A stretch of DNA of 60,000 nucleotides, taken from assembly GCF_000003815.2 (NCBI RefSeq), contig NC_049983.1, forward strand, positions 18,431,231 through 18,491,230. Reading direction: 5' to 3'. Under the pieces are notes generated by a model. It was given only the letters and a program-made list of their open reading frames with translations. It was not told the DNA's origin and made no database searches. The position numbers and the translations under genes were made by a program. This document shows, one piece after another, positions 35,201 to 47,602 of the stretch. How positions within the stretch are numbered: position 1 is the stretch's first letter; every line of letters begins with the position of its first letter. The stretch comes from Branchiostoma floridae. Lineage: Eukaryota > Chordata > Leptocardii > Amphioxiformes > Branchiostomatidae.

Positions 35201-38200
35201 TTCTAATGCAGGGTTCAAAATACTTCTTAAAACCAGGTAGCACATTTTATAACGAGCTAAAAGCTAAGTTGCCCATCAGTATTTCAGGATACCCCTGTTT
35301 CAATGTTGTCATGTTGCTGCTTCCAGTCTCCCCCCAAACTAGCACATTGCTGTTTGTGATTTTTTTTACAAAGTGCTGCCTAAACAAAATATGGTCATAG
35401 CTCTGTGCGGTTGGGCAACCAAGTATTTCAGATCTGTAATATCATCTTTTAGGCAGCCATCTGAAATAGATAGTGATGTGCAAACATTGCTTTTAGGATC
35501 TGACACTGTGGAATTAGGTACCTTGATATCTCCTTACAAGTATCTTTGTTATTATAGCTGATAGCTGTATCCTATATCTTTGGACAGCTATGTATCACTT
35601 TGTCTTCTCAAAAAAGCCTTCAGAGTTCCATGTCGACATTTCAATGCTATCTGGCATACGCAACTGATGTAGCTTTATATGTTCAGTTAGACATGGTTTG
35701 GAATGATTGCTGCTGTGTTTAATGACGGAGAACACCTGACTAATGTTAAGTGGTTGCCATGGCAATGGTCAGTACCACACATCCATTCCGTGTGTGGGCT
35801 CTGTGTTCCAACATTGTTCCGCTGCAGGTCAGGAGTTCTCTCTGTGTTTGGGTTTTTCCACCTCCTTTGTAAGGAACAAGGATCATGTTCCAAATGTTAT
35901 GACAATGCTACTGTGCTGGGTGTTGTGCCCTAAGTGATTTAACTCTCATTTCCTGTATTTAGGGTGTTAAGAAAGGAATGGTTTGTTATAGACCCTTTTC
36001 TTTATATTTTGGTAGTCATTTTTAAAAAGTCATCAAGTAAGAAAAATTGACTGGTAAAAAGGTTTTCTGACAGTTAGCAACGTCAGACTGTGTCTAAAGT
36101 GTCAGTAATTGTAGTGTGAAGAATGTAGCTTTCTTTTTCTTACCTTTTGAGAGATCCATATGGCAGGTTGGAAATCACTGTATTCTTTATATTTTTTCCT
36201 CCTTCTCCTGCCATTGTTTTGGATGTGAGTTCTGTTGACAGACTAAAATGACTCGGGTGCCCTGAGGTATTGAGGTATCCCCTCTCACCCTGACCTGGCT
36301 TATTTGGGTAGGTATCAGGTTTCACAACAGACCTGGCTGTTGTAACTTTAACTTTAGGCCCTACATCCAGGCAATTGGGATGCAGAGGAACCTAGCACAC
36401 TTATGGAAAACAGTATGTGTGCCAAAAGGCATTTACTCAAGCAACTGGATATGATTTTGGAACCGGTCAGATGTTTCAGAAAACCATCCGGTGTCTTTCG
36501 TCGGTGACACTGGAGAAATCTTGTTGGAGAGAGATTCTTTTTGCAATATCAATTCACAGCTAGGATACATATAAAATCTGTCTCCAATAAGATTTCTCCA
36601 GTATCTCCAGTGTCACTGGCATATCTTATTACCTGGATGTCTAACCTTCATGATTTTACTATGTGTGATTGGTTGAAAACATTGCACTACTACTACTACT
36701 TGAAGAAGCATCATACTTCACCTCAACTGAGGATAACATGGTATACCTTACCTGGTAGCTGTCAGGACAGTCATCACTCTCTGAAGCAGTCATCTCATGA
36801 ACTTGTTTTTTTCTGTCTGTACAGGATTCATGAACAAGATATTCCACCCAAACATCGATGAGGCGTAAGTACAATCCTACATATACCCAGACGTACATGC
36901 ATGACAGCAAATAAGGTTTTTATCCAATTGTAATAAATATTTGCATACTAACATGCATACTTATTGATTGAGATAAAGGTGGAAGACACCACCAATGTAT
37001 GTTTGTTCCACCCAGCAGACATGACCTCTGTGTTTCTGTTACCTCAGGTCGGGTACAGTGTGTCTAGATGTCATCAACCAGGCATGGACAGCGTTGTATG
37101 GTGAGTCACCTGTCTCAGGGTCAACTGTACAGCCCTGGGTCTATTGCTTTCAAACAACAAGTAACATTATCTTAAGCAATTGCTTTGCCGCATGGATCAA
37201 ATTCCGTGGAACCGGGATTTGATCCCAGGGTCAGCCTGCACATGTTGCAAGGGATTGCATTTTCATCATTTTGCATAATGATATGAGACTGGTCTCATGT
37301 ATGAGCGAGCTTCAGGTGTTAGCCTTCTCTGGCAACAAATCTCTGATTTTCAAGAAGAGAGGAAGGTCTGACCAGTTATGCGCAGCTTTAAACTTGAGCC
37401 TTGGCGAATCCACATTGCACGTCTAGTATTAGATACATGTACCTGAACAAGCATCGTGCTTCACAGCAATCAAGGGTGACAAGAGGTACTAAAGATCCTC
37501 AGCATGTTTTGAGATGTAGAGACACAAATGACAGGTTTTATAATAGACTGAATGGGTAACAGATGTCTGTTGGTCCTCAGCCTTCCAGTAATTGCAAAAT
37601 TTTGCTTGGCTTAGCTGAGTGTATACAACAGGGCTCGGCAGGCATTGTTAAAGTTGTGCTAATGAGCATCATGTGAGACTCTTGTCAACCCAGAGATTTT
37701 TTCTACAGGAAAATCTCTTACTTTTGCAGTGTTTTTTTATTTCACTGTAGGAGGGAAGTGGTTTGCTCTGTTTTGAATTTTTGGTTGAACTTGAAACAAC
37801 GCTGTGTGGATGTTGTTGTTGTGAAGTATAGACATTATCTAGACATTATATTACAATCATATTACAGGGAAGATTTCTGTCTGTTCAGATAATGCTGCAA
37901 TATTATGCTGGTGTCAGATGTCTCAGTAAATTGATGTATCGAGATGGCTTAGGATTTAATATAATTTGGGGAAGTGATCAAAATAAAATCAGCTTGTGCA
38001 TGATAAACTTCAGCTCAAGTAGACGCCATTGGGCACAATACTGCGAAAATCACTTAGGTACACGTCCAAAATACTAGAACATCCATGCACTGGTACTGTA
38101 CCAGAATCAACTCACTTATCATTTTGATTTATTATATTACTAAAAATTCTCCCACAGTATAGATACTAAGAGCTGAAAAAACAAACAAATTGTATAGCCA

Positions 38201-40367
38201 TTTAAATCAGTACCATTTTTTATTTGAGATCACATATAAGCATTAGGTTTCAGCATGAGGTAGCTGAAGTCTAGATAAACATTCTGCTAACTTTTAATTC
38301 ATTTTTCTATCACTACAGAAGACCACGGGTTGCTTTGTCAAATTGTGTTACAGTTACAGGTCCAGACCGCTACATAAACCTCTATATGTACTGGTATCAG
38401 GTCCTGTTCCTAATATTACATTTCAGGCATAATCGCCTAATTTGCATAAATTTGCATTAAGAGCCCTGGAACCATGATGTCCCACCTGGACCATAGAACA
38501 ACATTGGGAGACACTTCATACTATCATTAGCCTGGGTACCATCTGGATAGTAATTCGCTCCGATGTTTGCTTCTGCTATCCGTCTGGAGACATGCACATT
38601 CAAACCGTTTGGTGCTAACGTCAGTTATTGAGCGAATCAAGGAATAGGTTCTAAAGCACTCGTTCTATGACAATAGGCCCACAAGCAGACAGAGGGTTTG
38701 TCCGGTGTTGGAACACTGGTTCGAAAGAGAGCTTGAATCCATTCCATAATTCTCTCATATGTAGGGACCAATCAGCGCTTGCGTCCAAAATTTGGAGGAT
38801 TCCAGACGTTAAGATGGTCCGCGTTCCCAGACGGAAACACAGAGAAGCGACTGTATATAGTGTATAATGAATGTCAGGGCTAGAAGCGACTGTATATAGT
38901 ACAACATGTATAGAATGAACGCCGGAGCGAACTGCTTTCCGGATGGTACCCAGGTTACACTATCATTCTATGAAGGTGGACTAATTATGTACCGGGTGGG
39001 CTACGAAACCACATTTCTAGGCCTCTTCTGAGAATCTCCTCCTGGACTATAGGTACACATCCCTTATGCATGGATATTTGCAGCACTGTTTTGTATGCAG
39101 GCCCCAGCTTTGTGTTCTCTGTAATACTCTCAGGCTTTAGTGACAGTCAGGTTATTACAGCTGCTGCTTACAACAAGATCATTTTGTACAAATCCTCTTT
39201 ATTACTTTAGAGGTTTAAAACATGAAGCTGTTCTATATATACTTGCAATTCTCCATACCCTAATTCTGTCAAACACAGTACTGTGTTAAAGAGCATGTAA
39301 GTTTGAGGTTCACCCAGTTGTGCTCTTGGTTCCATGAATGATGGATGCGCAGAAAATATACTCCCACACATCCACCATCACACTCCTGGATTGCTATATG
39401 TTGCGCATCCTACAACACAACAAATGCTGTACCTTGATATGTACTTATACCAAAAAATCATCATACATATAACTACATCTGATTGTTGTATTTGATGTTG
39501 TGTTTTTCCTCTTTTGCAGACCTCTCCAATATCTTTGAGTCGTTCCTACCACAGTTACTGACGTACCCCAACCCTATCGACCCCCTGAACGGGGACGCAG
39601 CAGCCATGTACCTGCACAAACCTGAGGAGTACAAGAAGAAAGTTAAAGGTAAATCAACAATTTAGCAGTTGTTGAATACCTGTGTTATAATTCAGTTTGG
39701 AATAAATTGATCCCATACAACTCTACACCTCCACCAAAATGTGGAATGCTGTATACAAAATATTCAACCGATAGTCTACCACTAGGAGAGGGTACCGGCA
39801 CAGAAAATTCATTACAGGTCTGGTTCATTGATAAATTGCAAAAGGGCAATACTGAAAACAGTAGTCCGATTGGCTTCAAAGAAATCCATCTGGTGGAGTA
39901 TCTGGCTCCCACTGGCGTTTGAAAATCCTGTCTTCATGTTAACTCTGTAAGTTTGATTGTAGAAACTTGGTAGAAATGACTAAACTCTTCGCTGCTTGGC
40001 TCTTGTTATTTTCTTTAACCAACAAGCGCCAAAATACGTATATAATCTGGTCTACTAGGTCCAACATATGGTTCACAGATTTATTTTCACGGCTGTTTTT
40101 TTTTCAGACTGGTCCTACAAGAATTAATGGTTTTGTACCAGTACGTTGCACCCACCCCTATCTACTGCTCTCTCTCAGTCATGGGGCAACCCACTGATTG
40201 CCATGTTGGATACTAACGTCGCCTTGTCTTATGTTGTTGCAGACTATGTGAAGAAGTACGGAACAGAAGAAGCGCTAAGAGAGCAGGAGGGCGGGGATTC
40301 CAGCAGCGAGTCAGAAAGCTCCATGAGTGACTTTTCAGAGGACGAAGCACAGGACATGGAGCTTTGA
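26242..40367 (+). CDS. UBE2H: UBE2H, ubiquitin-conjugating enzyme E2 H
   Basis: Seven coding exons: 26242-26294, 32663-32739, 33331-33405, 36825-36864, 37048-37100, 39520-39648 and 40243-40367. Phases match throughout, giving 183 residues, the same length as the human protein. The start [15 protein letters not shown] and the end [15 protein letters not shown] are essentially identical to human. The UBC fold shows HPN at residues 76-78 and the catalytic cysteine at 87 in GTVCLDVIN. The acidic Ser-rich tail follows. UBE2H carries ubiquitin for the CTLH (GID/MAEA-RMND5A) ligase in cytoplasm and nucleus. Intron 1 starts CT/GTATCC, a non-optimal but valid donor, and is 6.4 kb long. The gene is head to head with KLHDC10, another ubiquitin-pathway gene. 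Differences from human are conservative (for example Ile for Val at 16, Thr for Ala in the LLTYPNP segment). Confidence 0.98.
30048..30442. mobile_element. hAT-like MITE with CAGGGCTCGAAAT termini
   Basis: The left end CAGGGCTCGAAATTCA and right end TATTTCGAGCCCTG are inverted, flanked by GGTAAT on both sides (30042-30047, 30443-30448). Inner copies of a GGGTGCACC segment also face each other. The CAGGGCTCGAAA terminus is common in animal hAT-derived elements. The element is 395 bp and has no coding capacity. Confidence 0.85.
32130..32350. mobile_element. Fold-back MITE, family A (copy 3, best preserved)
   Basis: Termini GTAACATTAGTTCACC (32130-32145) and GGTGAACTAACGTTAC (32335-32350) are inverted with one mismatch. 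The whole 221-bp element is close to a complete hairpin (CACCTTTATCCGCGGGGTAA, AGGGATATCAAGTCGA, and their complements). It ends about 310 bp before UBE2H exon 2. Confidence 0.85.
36504..36616. repeat. Intronic hairpin in UBE2H intron 3
   Basis: The left arm 36504-36536 (GTGACACTGGAG then AAATCTTGTTGGAGAGAGAT) pairs with the right arm 36575-36616 except for a 9-base bulge. The loop is about 38 bases. It could be a MITE remnant; the long continuous pairing also makes a small-RNA precursor conceivable. Confidence 0.65.
38528..38957. mobile_element. Non-autonomous element with Mutator-like features (copy 1)
   Basis: Ends TAGCCTGGGTACCATCTGGA and TCCGGATGGTACCCAGGTTA are inverted with few mismatches, continuing to a TTCGCTCCG / CGGAGCGAA block. 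Flanks TACTATCAT (38519-38527) and CACTATCAT (38958-38966) match at 8 of 9 positions. A 9-bp duplication is typical of Mutator-like elements. It lies in UBE2H intron 5. Confidence 0.78.
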
Positions 40368-42730
40368 CAGTCAACAGATGTAATATAGAGTTAGAGATAT
40401 GAGGCCTTGCAGCATGGCACTCCACTCAGGAGCCTGGCGGTGGCGGCGTCCTGTCCGTCATAACCAGCGTGCAGAAACGATACTGGTTCTGGTGAAACCA
40501 GTAGTGTGTAACGCTTCACCAAAAGCATGCATGACTGTGTGGGGTTCATGTGGTTGTGTCAGCGTGTCGGTGTGTGTTCGTAGAGGGACTCTAGTAGTGT
40601 ACGTGTTTGAACCCGCACTGTTGTTGCAGAGAGGTGGTGTACAGTGAAAGCAAAAATTCTTGCAAACTCTATTATTAGCCCAATGCATTGCTACATGCAT
40701 TGGATTGATTTTTACAATCAAACTTGCCAAGTATCAATCATTGTAGACTTTTGGCTGTGTTGACAATCGTGAGAGAAGAAGAGAGAGGAAGTCGCTGGTA
40801 ATGAACTGAGATGTCCCGCTGCCAGGTTGCTTGGTCGTGTGCCATGCTGTTTGGCCCAAGAATGATTTTTAATATTATTCACTATATTGTATGTCCTCAC
40901 GGGTTCCTTGTACATATTTGTATGTAGAAAGATTTGGTGTTTCATGTAGCCCCCCACCCCATCTATCTACACGTAGTACCGACAAATTGTTGACGAGGGA
41001 AACAAAGAGCAATCAGTGATTCTTCTGTTCTGCCAATCCTGTAAAGTATCCTTTTGTTTTCAGCAAGTTTTGAAATAAATGTCTTAATTATGCTATCCTG
41101 ACAATGCGTTGTTGCTACACTAAGAGATAGTGCAGTAGGTGCAGAGATGCCTGCAGGTGTAGGAGATAAATAGTTGGGAGAGGCTGACTCAGAGGGCATT
41201 TTGCTGGGAATCCCATGCTGTCAAATTATCTGCTATGTTTGCAGTAAATTTTACATAATGCTTTCAGTTGATTCTTTGATTTGGTGAAGCCTAATTTAGT
41301 GATCAAAATTTCTCTCATTATCAAATAAAGTACAATATTAGGTACTCGTATACATTCAAACAAACACTGATGTTTCATACCAAGAGAGGGATGTGTGACT
41401 ACTATCCCACAGTTAAGTTCCAAACCTGCTACCAATATTGTTTGATCTTTAGCATCTGCCATATTGTGCCAATATCAAGGCATCTCCAGCCTGAGTCTCC
41501 TACACTGTATAAGAAATTTCAAAGTTTGACAAACAGTTTTATCAGCCAACACAAATTATGTCCAAGAAGTTTTTTTTTAGTGGGCAGGTTTATATGAATA
41601 GAAATGAAAGATCCATCATTTGTGTATTGGACACGCAACCACTGATATACTCATATAGATCAACTCTCAACCCTGCTTAGTCTTTTTGTTCACATTTGAA
41701 GATTTGTAAATTTTTGTTCAGTGTTGGTTCATCAAGGAAATATTTATTCAGGTTGTCTTAACTTATCTGACAGAACTCAAAAAGAGACAAGCATTGGAAA
41801 ACAAGAGCTTCTGAAAAAAGCTAGTCTTTCGCTTACTTATATTGTGTAGGTAAAAATGTTTGGCATAGTTTGGTCAAGCGTGGGTGCCAAGTCTGCAACG
41901 TTGGCAGCTCTGGCACAGTTTGGTCAAGTGCTAGGTTATATAACTGTTTAGTAAGGTAGTGGTTCTCACAGAGTATATTTTACTTGAACTGTATAATAAC
42001 ACAACTGCATGAATGATGTTAACTTTATTCGGATTGTTTCGCTGTTAAGAACGGCTCTGTTACAGTACAACAGGGTTTTATGAAAGTGCACTGTAGTAAT
42101 CAAATTTATCAGTAGATGTGTCCTGAATTTCTGCAAGAACAAACAAAGTATTGTCACCATAAACAACATAAAATATTAACATGGCATATACAGTAATGGA
42201 AATATTTTTTTTTAATGGCAAGATCATGTGAAAGGTAGATATTTTAAACTAAAACAGGTCCGTGGTATGTTTACTGGAACGTTTCGTTTCTTTTAGTAAC
42301 GCAATTATGCTTTTACTTGACGGAGTCGTGACGTCACGCGTCAGACGTCGAGCTCGGTCAGAATCTTCCCTTTCGAAATTATAAATTAAATGTGGGTAAT
42401 TCTATTTTCAACGCATCCGAGGGCTACTATTTTGCTGAAAGAAGTTTGTTACACGAAAATAGCCTGAAATTTCTTAGAGTAAGAAATTTCCGAATACGCC
42501 CCCCTCCCACACCATGTCAGATGCGGCGCACGCATCTTACACAATTCTAGATTTTGTAGCGGTGATTTTCCATAAAACAAAGTAAATCACATGTCAAACT
42601 GTTCTCTACAATGTCTGTTTTATTATAACCAAACAGCGAACATGTTAGTTTATAAATTGTATACAATCTTACGAAGAAATCCTCACCGTTCACATCCGTC
42701 TCTGCAAATTCCTGCTTATAAGCCATGCAG

Positions 42731-42942
42731 AAACCAAGCAGCACATTCATGGTAGGCCGATACGTATGTCATAACGTTACATACCGTCGAATCTGCAGGG
42801 TAGAATATCTCGCTAGCACGATATGGCATGGACCGCAAACCAAGCAGCACATTCATGGTAGGCCGATACGTATGTCATAACGTTACATACCGTCGAATCT
42901 GCAGGGTAGAATATCTCGCTAGCACGGTATGGCATGGTCGAC
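42731..42942. repeat. Two-copy tandem repeat, 106-bp period
   Basis: The unit from AAACCAAGCAGCACATTCAT to TCGCTAGCACGATATGGCAT (42731-42836) is repeated almost exactly from 42837, with only single-base differences such as GATATGG versus GGTATGG. The near identity points to a recent duplication. Confidence 0.92.
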
Positions 42943-42943
42943 C

Positions 42944-42974
42944 CGGACGGACGGACGGACAGACAGACGGACAG
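42944..42974. repeat. (GGAC/AGAC)n microsatellite
   Basis: GGAC units in tandem with some AGAC variants, directly after the 106-bp repeat. Both, together with the hairpin at 42998-43023, may belong to one mobile element. Confidence 0.85.
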
Positions 42975-42997
42975 AAATCTAATATCGGTCTGATTGC

Positions 42998-43023
42998 CTT
43001 TCGCCGCGGAAGCGCGGCGAAAG
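42998..43023. repeat. Perfect 11-bp GC-rich hairpin
   Basis: CTTTCGCCGCG (42998-43008) and CGCGGCGAAAG (43013-43023) are perfect complements with a GAAG loop. Confidence 0.75.
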
Positions 43024-43910
43024 ACAAAAAGAAACAAGACAAAGAAAATTTAGCTGTTTAAAGACTTCCACAAGATATGGTCAACCAGGTAGATTGTGGC
43101 ATCATAATGATATAAAAAAAGTCTTCAGAAAAGTGGTCTTCAGAAATATCCTTGCCATAGTCTTCACATTTCACATGGTGCAAAAGTTGAATACATTACA
43201 CTTAAGAAGCAAACAATCCTTGGAAAGAGGATAGCAAAGGAGACAGCTAAGCAAAAACCTGGACATACCAGGACAAACACCTGCAAGACCAACAGATAAT
43301 GTCTTTTTTAAGTGCAAGTGCAGGAGTTATTTCTTATGTACATGTATAATTGCCATACCTATCAACAAAGGCTTACAGAATAAGTAACTTAAAGGTACAA
43401 TAGAATCTTGTGATAGACTGCAGAATTTTCAATACAATCAGTGACATGTGTTTTAATTTTGTGATGGGAAAGAGATGAAGTCCTGAATTGTGAGATGGTC
43501 TTGTTAACCATAGGAGGAAGACTAGTCTCAAAATAGTTTTATTTTGCTTGCTTGATTTTCTGTACTTTGCTGTAATATATTCATTTTTGCTAGGATTTGG
43601 TGCAAGTGTGGCTTTTTTAGACTAGTTCCTTAATTGCTGTAACATTCAGCTGATGTTTTGAGTCCAGTCATACTTATTTGGGTAAGAACTTGAGTAAAAT
43701 AATGTCAGACAAGATTGAGAGAAACTGCTCCATCTCATGTCAAACTGTAGAGTGTTACTGGTGCCGGTGTCTCCACATCTTGACACCCCTTGCTTTGATT
43801 AGGCATATTTGGTCCTGGAGAAATACTGCCTATCAGGCTGACAACCCTAAACCTAAAGATTAAGTTTGGGTCCAGTTTGGGGTCTGCTCTTTATTTATGA
43901 GCCTGATCAG

Positions 43911-44103
43911 AGTTCCAACTGCTCATGTGCAGCAAGATGCATTGTGGGTAACATGTCAAAGTTGAAGGCTCATGAAACATAAACAGAATGTGTCTTTACA
44001 TCTATTAAGCATCATCTAGACAAGAACTGTTTGCAAGTTAGAGGGCTTTCATCTTTGACATTCTACCCACAATGCATCTTGCTGCACATGTGCCGTTGGA
44101 ACT
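43911..44103. repeat. Inverted repeat with about 56-bp arms carrying ZNF143-like cores
   Basis: The left arm 43911-43966 (AGTTCCAACTGCTCATGTGC, then AGCAAGATGCATTGTGGGTA) pairs with the right arm 44048-44103 with few mismatches. Each arm contains the CCCACAATGC core. The 81-bp loop shows no gene. Probably a fold-back transposon remnant. Confidence 0.8.
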
Positions 44104-45850
44104 GTGAACCAGCCTATACCCACTTAACTAGTTTAAGACAAAAAAAATAATCCTGATGGCGATACATTCAGCTGACAACAACATTCAAGCACAAGTTTAT
44201 TCATACTTAAAGTCAACAGATTTGGGTTTTTTTGGAAAATGAGCTAACATGGGATGAAAATGTGTCGTGGATTGAACTTTCCTTGCATTGCCATGAAAGA
44301 ACCCAGCGATACTAGATCATAGCTTCCTTGGTTGAGTGAAAATGAAACCTGACAAAAACATAAGCATACACGTATATTACAGAAAAACAGGATTCCAGAT
44401 ACAACCAGTATCTACAGTGTCTATCTGTACAAAGACCTGGAATAGCATGAGTCATAAATTGTTAAGCTACCATACTTTTACTTGCATTGAAATTTTAATC
44501 ATGATTATTGGCAGGACTGTACAAAAGTTTTGTAAGCTGTCAAATGCTGGATTGAGGCTAGATCAAGTTGATATGTTGTTGCTTTAACTGTTTTTGGGAA
44601 AGGAGTGAAACAAGATAAGTGCAGAAAAATGATCCTCTGAGATCTGGACTTGCAAAATCCAGATATGCAGAAAATGGGATGAAGTTTCTGCTGAAATAAG
44701 GTTATTTTATCTCACTGATATCTATCTAAGTGTTTTTAACAGAGTCCTTGAACAGAACTTTGTTGAAAAATGGCTATTGGTATAAATACAAATGTGAAAG
44801 TTTAAGTTATTTTCAGGAACAACTGATTAACTTTGGCCTAAGGTGTGCTGGTTCGTGGTATAGACTGGTCTTGTATCCCTACCCACCTCCATCAAAAGTT
44901 ACAAATGTAGAAATGCAAAATAAAACATGCAACTTGAACTGGTTATTGTGATGGGCAGTCGGGACCAGTCTATTCCCTGTACTAGAGGGATATGGAACCA
45001 TACTGGTGCTTGTATAATGACAATTAACTTGAAACAACTTAGATGTGTCATGCATGGGCAGCAATAGTCCAATATAGACCTGCTACCACCAACTGCACAT
45101 CATGTCACATTCATATGGTGGTAGATTTTGGTATGAACTACATTTTGTACTGTATTACCATTGGTTGTTAAAAATTGTTATGTTAAAGTTACTAAAGTAA
45201 TCTACAAGATGTATCTTCATAAAGCTAATTATGAAGACAAGATGGCTGAAAATTGCTTTGATCTAGTTTTCTTGACACTTAACACCCAAAAGTGGATATT
45301 TTTGGCTGTAGCTCAGTTTTACTAAAAAAAGCTAATTTTTCCATACGTTTTCACAATTATAACAGTAACTGGCAACTGTGACTCATTACTTTTTTCCTGA
45401 AGCTAGCAACAATAGATGTATCTATGAGGCAAGAGTTTGTGAGCAGCACTTCTATTTATAGCCTCTTGTTGAGGCAGAATTCCGTCTTTTTGCAGCCCTA
45501 TTTATATATGCTGTAGCTATTCCCTACCCGCTGTAGGTAGCTCTGTCTTTGACCTGTTAAGTACTGTAGTTGTTACTCACGGAAAATGGAAGTCTTGCTC
45601 TGCGTCTTGCGACAACGACTATCCAACAAAAAAAGTACTAATCGATCTGTATACTTGTAATGGTAGCTTCTTTAATTCATACTTGAAACCCTTGTCGATG
45701 AAGATTGTTTTGGAAGATTTGTTTAATGATTGTTGTATACAAAATTTCTGTAGTAGCATACAACTAAAGACCTCTTGTCACCTGTACAATAGTAGGAATA
45801 AATATGACCTTTTATAATGTTTGAATTACATCTTTTGTGACTCATTGTCT

Positions 45851-47165
45851 TGACTTCTGCACATTGATCAAGTTAACAAGGAAGACAGCATTTTCGCAAA
45901 ATGCAGAATGTTTTCCATCTAGCCTTGTATCAAGCTACAGGTATAGAGTACTGTACCATTAGACTCTGCCCAAAGTGGTGTATGCTTGTGAGAAAAAAAT
46001 TGAGGCTATGAATGGGGGTATCTAAGTAGCCTTACATGATAGCCAGTCCAGGTAGACAGCCCAGCCTTTTCTGTAAACCTTTTCTGCTAGGAGGAAGGAA
46101 GGAAAATATACTTGTTTTGCTTTTTTAAGTGTTGCTACACGCACTTGTTTTTATCAAATGAAACACTGAAATAACTTTTGAAATTCTGACATTGAAACTT
46201 TCATATATAATTGATGATAATGATGTTTAGTATTTCTATATTAAGCTGTGGCTAGAAAACAATTATTGTAAGGAACTGAAATTCAACCAACAGGCTGTGA
46301 GAGATATTTTACTTACTAGATACGCTGTACTTTGCGTTAGCTTTGTAATACATACAGCAACTGAATGAAAACGTTGTAGTACAGAAGCATACCGCATGGT
46401 GGCTACTTTAAGGCTCCAGACAGACCAGTAGGTGGAAAACACTCCAAAACGTCAACAGGTAGATTAATGTACTATTTTATCTAAATTAATGTTTTTTCAT
46501 GCTAAGGTAATGTGACAATATTTCCGTATTTTTTATTACTCCTCTGAAAACCCTATGTTGCAGTCTAACGTTACTGCTTGCTAGTTTCCTTCATCGACCT
46601 CTCTGGGGGCATTGGCGTAAGTTGGGGTGGGGGTGATAGATTCGCGACTTTTAACTGAGATTACGCCGGAAGAAAAATATGCATCGAAAGGAAAAATGCC
46701 GAGAAATTAACATATACGCCGGGAAGCACTGCTGGGGGCGAGTACAAGCTTCCGATGAAGGCCGGTGAAGGAGGCTAACTGCTTGCTTTGGTGGTGGGTC
46801 TTGTGAACCAAGTATGAGTTAAACTATTCCATCAAAATGTAGATAACTAGAAGAGGCTGTGATGGAAATTTTCTTGAATTCAAACTTGAACGTCAACAGG
46901 GGGCGGTTCGGAAGTAATTTTCGTAACGTTAAATAGTGGGTTCTGTCCGTGGTGCTGAAGTATAACTTTATAACCTCTCCTGTAGATTTCCATTCTGTCG
47001 CTGGGTGGCGCTTTTTTACAGTATCACCACACCCGTCGTGCAAGGAATAAGCCAACGTAGCATGTTTTCATGTTGAGCACGAAGCATGAACCATATTTAA
47101 GTCTCTTACCCGAGGTTGAAAACGGTTGTCATCATATGTCCTGATTTCTTCTGTTACCTGTTCGT
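45851..47165. other. Interval without a recognised gene
   Basis: AT-rich up to about 46550, then more CpG up to 47050. No splice-consistent exon, RNA gene or element was identified. Confidence 0.5.
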
Positions 47166-47174
47166 ACCAAACAT

Positions 47175-47593
47175 TAGCCTGGAATCCAGCCGTGTTGTGC
47201 TTTGGTCGCTCTGCTTCCTGTGCGAACACGTCTGGCATTCGTTACGATTGGAACGATTGGCCCTTACGTCACTAATGAGGAGACTCATGAATATTCATAT
47301 TTGTTTCTCTTTGCTGATTGGATGACCCCTGAGAGAAGAACACCAATCGCGAGGCGCTATTTCTAGCGTGATCTGTTGTTGTGATATTGAAAAGTTCGCG
47401 GGAAAGATAGAAGTAGTGTTCCGTTCGATTACAAACTGTAAACTTGGAGCTAACAGCCAATCAGAAATCTCGCAGATAAAATCTGCGAATATTTAAATGC
47501 CAATCGTTCGAATGCTAACGAATGCCAGTCGTATTGGCAGGAAGCGTACCTCAGGGGAGCGACCAAAGCACAATACGGCTGGATTCCAGGCTA
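47175..47593. mobile_element. Non-autonomous Mutator-like element (copy 2) with 9-bp target duplication
   Basis: Ends TAGCCTGGAATCCAGCCGTG and TACGGCTGGATTCCAGGCTA are inverted with a single mismatch over about 37 bp. Weaker pairing continues for some 100 bp (ATTCGTTA..GAACGATTGG). The flanks ACCAAACAT (47166-47174 and 47594-47602) are identical 9-bp direct repeats. No transposase is encoded in the 419 bp. It shares the TAGCCTGG terminus with the element at 38528. Confidence 0.92.
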
Positions 47594-47602
47594 ACCAAAC
47601 AT

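Larger units (their letters stand above)
40368..45850 (+). other. UBE2H 3' UTR and downstream region
   Basis: AATAAA signals occur at 41074-41079, 41324-41329 and 45797-45802. The first would give a 3' UTR of about 0.7 kb, the last one of about 5.4 kb. Vertebrate UBE2H has a long 3' UTR, so the distal site is possible. No coding exon was seen. The repeats at 42.7 and 43.9 kb argue that at least part of this is non-mRNA sequence or a TE-rich UTR. Confidence 0.45.
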
